Assembly (NCBI GenBank): GCA_029287755.1
Contig: JARFQM010000018.1
Coordinates: 1-9,099, forward strand
DNA: 9,099 bases
Source: Desulfofustis sp.
GTDB taxonomy: Bacteria > Desulfobacterota > Desulfobulbia > Desulfobulbales > Desulfocapsaceae
Direction of reading: 5' to 3'
Made by a program: the position numbers and the translations under genes. The notes under the pieces were generated by a model that saw nothing but the letters and a program-made list of their open reading frames with translations, did not search any database and was not told the origin of the DNA. Positions within the stretch are counted from its first letter, which is position 1. Every line of letters starts with the position of its first letter. Shown piece after piece: positions 7,077 through 9,099 of this stretch.

Positions 7077-7301
7077 TCAGAAGCAGGGCCGTTTGATTTC
7101 GGGCGCAATATGGGCCAAAAGTTGGAGCAGTTCGGTGAGGGACTCAGGACTGCATTTCAGCCGAATTACCCCCTTTCGGCTGGAGACTGAGGAGAGCACC
7201 GCCAGGTTGTCGTACCCCTCAAGAATGAATTTAAGATAATGAAACCGATCCGGGGCGATACGATAGTAAGTGTCGATCAGACGGTTTTTTTCAAGGATCA
7301 T
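7077..7301 (-). CDS. DUF4911-type small protein
   Basis: A 74-residue cytoplasmic protein with no cysteine pairs, signal peptide or membrane segment, although a single Cys lies at residue 50. It begins MILEKNRLIDTYYRI and carries the block FHYLKFILEGYDNLAVLSSV, then a strand-like KGVIRLKCS and a C-terminal helix SLTELLQLLAHI. From memory this pattern (YLKFILEGYDxxA-L followed by V-RL) matches the DUF4911 family, small proteins common in Desulfobacterota and of unknown function. The alternating strand-helix pattern looks like a ferredoxin-like or ACT-sized fold, which is a guess. Its ATG lies two bases after the purB stop (TAAGAATG) and its stop lies 25 bp before miaB. It is therefore probably translated by re-initiation as the middle gene of a purB-DUF4911-miaB operon. 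The position hints at RNA modification or nucleotide metabolism but does not prove either. Confidence 0.78.
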   Translation of the reverse strand: MILEKNRLIDTYYRIAPDRFHYLKFILEGYDNLAVLSSVSSRKGVIRLKCSPESLTELLQLLAHIAPEIKRPCF

Positions 7302-7303
7302 TC

Positions 7304-8752
7304 TTACACGCTGAGCTCGGAATCAACCATCTGAAATTTATCCTTGTTCTCGTTCAGCAATGGATAGACAATCTCATTGAGGAACTCTTCGGTCTGCTGT
7401 TCGGCCCGGCCGGTGAATTGCAGGAGATTTTGTGTCATTTCTACCAGCTCATCGTGGGAGAATGGTACTCTATCATCATCGCCAAGTCTCTGCAGCAGGT
7501 CATTATCGTCGGCCTTATCCTTGACAACTTTCCCTGCAGCGATGGAATGGACTTTAATCACTTCATGCATCTCTTGCCGCGATTCGCCTTTTTCCACCGC
7601 CTCCATGAGAATCTTTTCGGTGGCCATGAAGGGTAACTCCGCGCTCAATGATTTTATTATTTGTTCTGGATAAACAACCATATCCGAGGTGATATTTACA
7701 AACAACTTTAATATAGCATCGGTGAGCAGAAAGGCCTGGGGAATGTCCATTCTGCGGATGGCCGAATCGTCCAGGGTGCGCTCGAACCACTGGTTCGAGT
7801 AGGTTGCATAAAAGTCGGGGACCAGCCCCATAAGTTTTCTCGCTAAACCGGTCATACGCTCAGAGCGCATGGGATTTCTCTTATACGCCATGGCCGAGGA
7901 GCCGGTCTGTTTCTTGGCAAACGGTTCCTCCTGAACTTTCAGGTTTGAGAGTAAACGCAGGTCTACGGCAAATTTATGGGCGGAGGCTCCTATGCCGGCG
8001 AGCACTTCGGCAAGCTTGATGTCAAGTTTTCTGCTATAGGTCTGCCCGGTAACGGGGATGGATTTATCAAAGCCGAGCTTTTGCGCTACCAACTGGTCGA
8101 GTTGCCGCACTTTTTGATGATCACCTTTAAAAAGTTCGAGAAATGTCGCCTGGGTGCCTACCGTACCTTTGGCACCCCGGGCAGCCATGTGGGATACGAA
8201 CTGATCGAGATTTTGTAAATCAGTTATTAAGTCATTGACATATATAGTGTTTCTTTTGCCAACAGTGGTCGGTTGAGCGGGCTGGTAATGGGTAAAACCA
8301 AGGGTTGGCAACGCTTTGTGGTTTGCACAAAAGTCGGCAAGCTGGGAAATGGTACTGATTAAGCCGTCCCTGATGAGTTTGAATGCCTCTTTTTGAATAA
8401 TCAGATCGGTATTGCACACCACATATTGCGAGGTTGCGCCAAGGTGAATAATCGGTTCGGCGGTGGGGCATTTGGTGCCGAACTCATAGACGTGGGCCAT
8501 TACGTCATGTCTGATTTCCTTTTCTTTATCCCTGGCCAGATCGTAATCGATATTGTTTTGATTGGTTCGCATCTCATCGATCATTTCCGGTCTGATGAGT
8601 TCAGTGAGGCCAAGTTCGTATTGTGCTTCAGCAAGAGCAATCCAGCATCGCCGCCAGGTGGTGAATTTTTTCTCCTCGGAGAACAGGTATTGCATTTCCT
8701 TACTTGTATAACGGCTGACGAGTGGTTCGCTGTAAGCGTCATAACGTGTCAT
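7304..8752 (-). CDS. purB: Adenylosuccinate lyase, eukaryote-like (ADSL) subtype
   Basis: Acts twice in purine synthesis, splitting fumarate from SAICAR and from adenylosuccinate to give AICAR and AMP. At 482 residues it is close in length to human ADSL (484) and longer than B. subtilis-type PurB (about 430). The collinear blocks are RHDVMAHV (81-88), IIHLGATS (101-108), LGFTHYQPAQPTTVGKR (151-167, with acid/base candidate His155), GTQATFLELF (199-208), VTGQTYSRK (234-242), the fumarase-superfamily signature GSSAMAYKRNPMRSER (284-299) with the catalytic serine, WFERTLDDSA (322-331) and LPFMATE (373-379). These match remembered human and yeast ADSL closely. The usual signature proline is alanine here (SSAMAYK), as I recall for yeast Ade13. 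The ATG has GGGAG about 6 nt upstream. It is the first gene of a likely operon with DUF4911 and miaB. Confidence 0.95.
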   Translation of the reverse strand: MTRYDAYSEPLVSRYTSKEMQYLFSEEKKFTTWRRCWIALAEAQYELGLTELIRPEMIDEMRTNQNNIDYDLARDKEKEIRHDVMAHVYEFGTKCPTAEPIIHLGATSQYVVCNTDLIIQKEAFKLIRDGLISTISQLADFCANHKALPTLGFTHYQPAQPTTVGKRNTIYVNDLITDLQNLDQFVSHMAARGAKGTVGTQATFLELFKGDHQKVRQLDQLVAQKLGFDKSIPVTGQTYSRKLDIKLAEVLAGIGASAHKFAVDLRLLSNLKVQEEPFAKKQTGSSAMAYKRNPMRSERMTGLARKLMGLVPDFYATYSNQWFERTLDDSAIRRMDIPQAFLLTDAILKLFVNITSDMVVYPEQIIKSLSAELPFMATEKILMEAVEKGESRQEMHEVIKVHSIAAGKVVKDKADDNDLLQRLGDDDRVPFSHDELVEMTQNLLQFTGRAEQQTEEFLNEIVYPLLNENKDKFQMVDSELSV

Positions 8753-8805
8753 CTTGTTCTCCCGACGTTCTAGAATATCTCTCTATGTTGTTGTAGTTTG
8801 GTTTT

Positions 8806-8822
8806 TATCGACAATATCGATA
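8806..8822. repeat. Short palindrome in the purB leader
   Basis: TATCGA (8806-8811) and TCGATA (8817-8822) form a perfect 6-bp inverted repeat around CAATA. It lies about 55 bp upstream of the purB start, inside the predicted leader. It could be a protein-binding site. As an RNA hairpin it would be weak, and it is not followed by a U-tract in the purB direction. Confidence 0.3.
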
Positions 8823-8892
8823 GCCGGCTTGGATGATTCAGGCAGGCCAATCATAACCGTCCCAGGAGTTTTTACCAGGGATTTCTACTTAT

Positions 8893-8924
8893 TTACGTAA
8901 TGTCGCATAATGTATATTATGTAA
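8893..8924. promoter_or_regulatory. Nested AT-rich inverted repeats, possible operator
   Basis: CATAAT-GTAT-ATTATG (8906-8921) is a perfect 6-bp inverted repeat. A wider pair, TTACGTAAT (8893-8901) and ATTATGTAA (8916-8924), has 9-bp arms with one mismatch and a 14-bp spacer. Together they give three related half-sites over 32 bp, overlapping the candidate purB -10. I do not recognise the motif; it is unlike the E. coli PurR box. AT-rich DNA makes such symmetry likelier by chance. Confidence 0.35.
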
Positions 8925-8943
8925 AATAAATATATGGAGCCAA
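8916..8943 (-). promoter_or_regulatory. Candidate proximal purB promoter
   Basis: On the minus strand, TTGGCT (8943-8938, 4/6 to the -35 consensus) and CATAAT (8921-8916, 5/6 to the -10 consensus) are 16 bp apart. Transcription would start near 8909, giving a leader of about 157 nt before purB. The -10 hexamer is one arm of the CATAAT/ATTATG inverted repeat, so a bound repressor there would block the promoter. Confidence 0.35.
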
Positions 8944-9000
8944 TTAGGTCTGCCTGTGCCCGTTTTTACCCCCGAACCGCTTCTCTTCTTCTAAGTTAAT

Positions 9001-9030
9001 ATAATAATATCAAATATATACCCTTGTCTA
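9001..9030 (-). promoter_or_regulatory. Candidate distal promoter for purB
   Basis: On the minus strand, TAGACA (9030-9025, 5/6) and TATTAT (9006-9001, 5/6) are separated by 18 bp, inside the most AT-rich stretch of the window. Transcription would run toward purB with a leader of about 240 nt. It sits just after the stop of the upstream gene. Low-complexity AT sequence weakens the call. Confidence 0.3.
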
Positions 9031-9033
9031 TTC

Positions 9034-9099
9034 TCAAAAAACATCTTTGAGATGGACTTTCCAGGTCGATCTACCGTTGTAGTAATCGAGACTGTGGGT
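9034..9099 (-). CDS. recJ: C-terminal end of a protein, probably RecJ exonuclease, cut by window edge
   Basis: Twenty-one codons are readable from the right edge to the TGA at 9036-9034: THSLDYYNGRSTWKVHLKDV followed by Phe. The pattern L-xx-NG-ST-xxVxLKD resembles the last strands of the C-terminal OB domain of the single-strand exonuclease RecJ, which typically ends in something like NxWNGxxxxxLRLKD. RecJ degrades single-stranded DNA 5' to 3' in recombination and mismatch repair. The codon composition looks coding, and the frame stops before the AT-rich gap. The fragment is too short for a firm identification, so treat the name as provisional. I see no clear terminator after it, so read-through into purB is possible. 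Confidence 0.42.
   Translation of the reverse strand, partial: THSLDYYNGRSTWKVHLKDVF

Larger units (their letters stand above)
8753..9033. other. Intergenic region between putative recJ and purB
   Basis: This 281-bp stretch has no plausible ORF on either strand. It holds the purB Shine-Dalgarno sequence (GGGAG, spaced 6 nt from the ATG), the two candidate promoters and the inverted repeats listed separately. It is notably AT-rich at 8881-8937 and 8991-9021. I looked for a rho-independent terminator after the upstream gene and for a purine or other riboswitch core, and recognised neither. Confidence 0.6.

Noticed and set aside
7052..7108. 19-residue N-terminal extension of miaB from a TTG
   Set aside because: It would overlap the upstream DUF4911 gene, uses a rare start and adds residues before the conserved FYIKTFGCQMN.
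8281..8300. Possible frameshift or damage in purB
   Set aside because: The reading frame is continuous over 482 codons and all conserved blocks are collinear; the signature Pro-to-Ala change is a natural variant as I recall for yeast Ade13.

Overview
The window is a compact, gene-dense chromosomal segment of about 50% GC from a Gram-negative-type bacterium. It carries housekeeping genes, and I see no sign of phage, insertion sequence, CRISPR or RNA genes. The combination of a DUF4911-type protein beside miaB, a Bacteroidetes/Chlamydia-like topoisomerase pair and a cutA-linked cysteine-rich mini-protein suggests the former Deltaproteobacteria (Desulfobacterota, such as Desulfobulbales or Desulfuromonadales). 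That lineage call is inference from gene content and remembered family resemblance, not a computed placement.

Layout from left to right. (1) Leftward: the N-terminus of an LD-carboxypeptidase (1-186), whose ATG overlaps the stop of coaX, the type III pantothenate kinase (183-986). An extended -10 promoter candidate lies at 1031-1039. (2) Rightward: cutA (1142-1474) overlaps an uncharacterised 67-aa, 10-cysteine protein (1464-1667). (3) Rightward, after a 107-bp gap with a possible promoter: a type IIA topoisomerase pair, ParE/GyrB-like (1775-3601) then ParC/GyrA-like (3630-5693). (4) Leftward: an operon-like run of purB (7304-8752), a DUF4911-type gene (7077-7301) and miaB (5684-7051). The miaB 3' end overlaps the convergent parC gene by 10 bp. 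(5) At the right edge, a 281-bp, partly AT-rich gap holds candidate purB promoters and two inverted repeats. Beyond it is a 21-codon C-terminus, probably of recJ, on the minus strand.

Most genes serve core functions: CoA synthesis, murein recycling, chromosome decatenation or supercoiling, AMP synthesis and tRNA 2-methylthiolation. Points that merit a second look are the small Cys-rich protein translationally tied to cutA, the alanines at both quinolone-contact positions of the ParC-like subunit, its shortened C-terminal domain with an acidic tail, the eukaryote-like adenylosuccinate lyase, and the DUF4911 protein locked between purB and miaB. I found no convincing novel multi-gene defence or mobile system.
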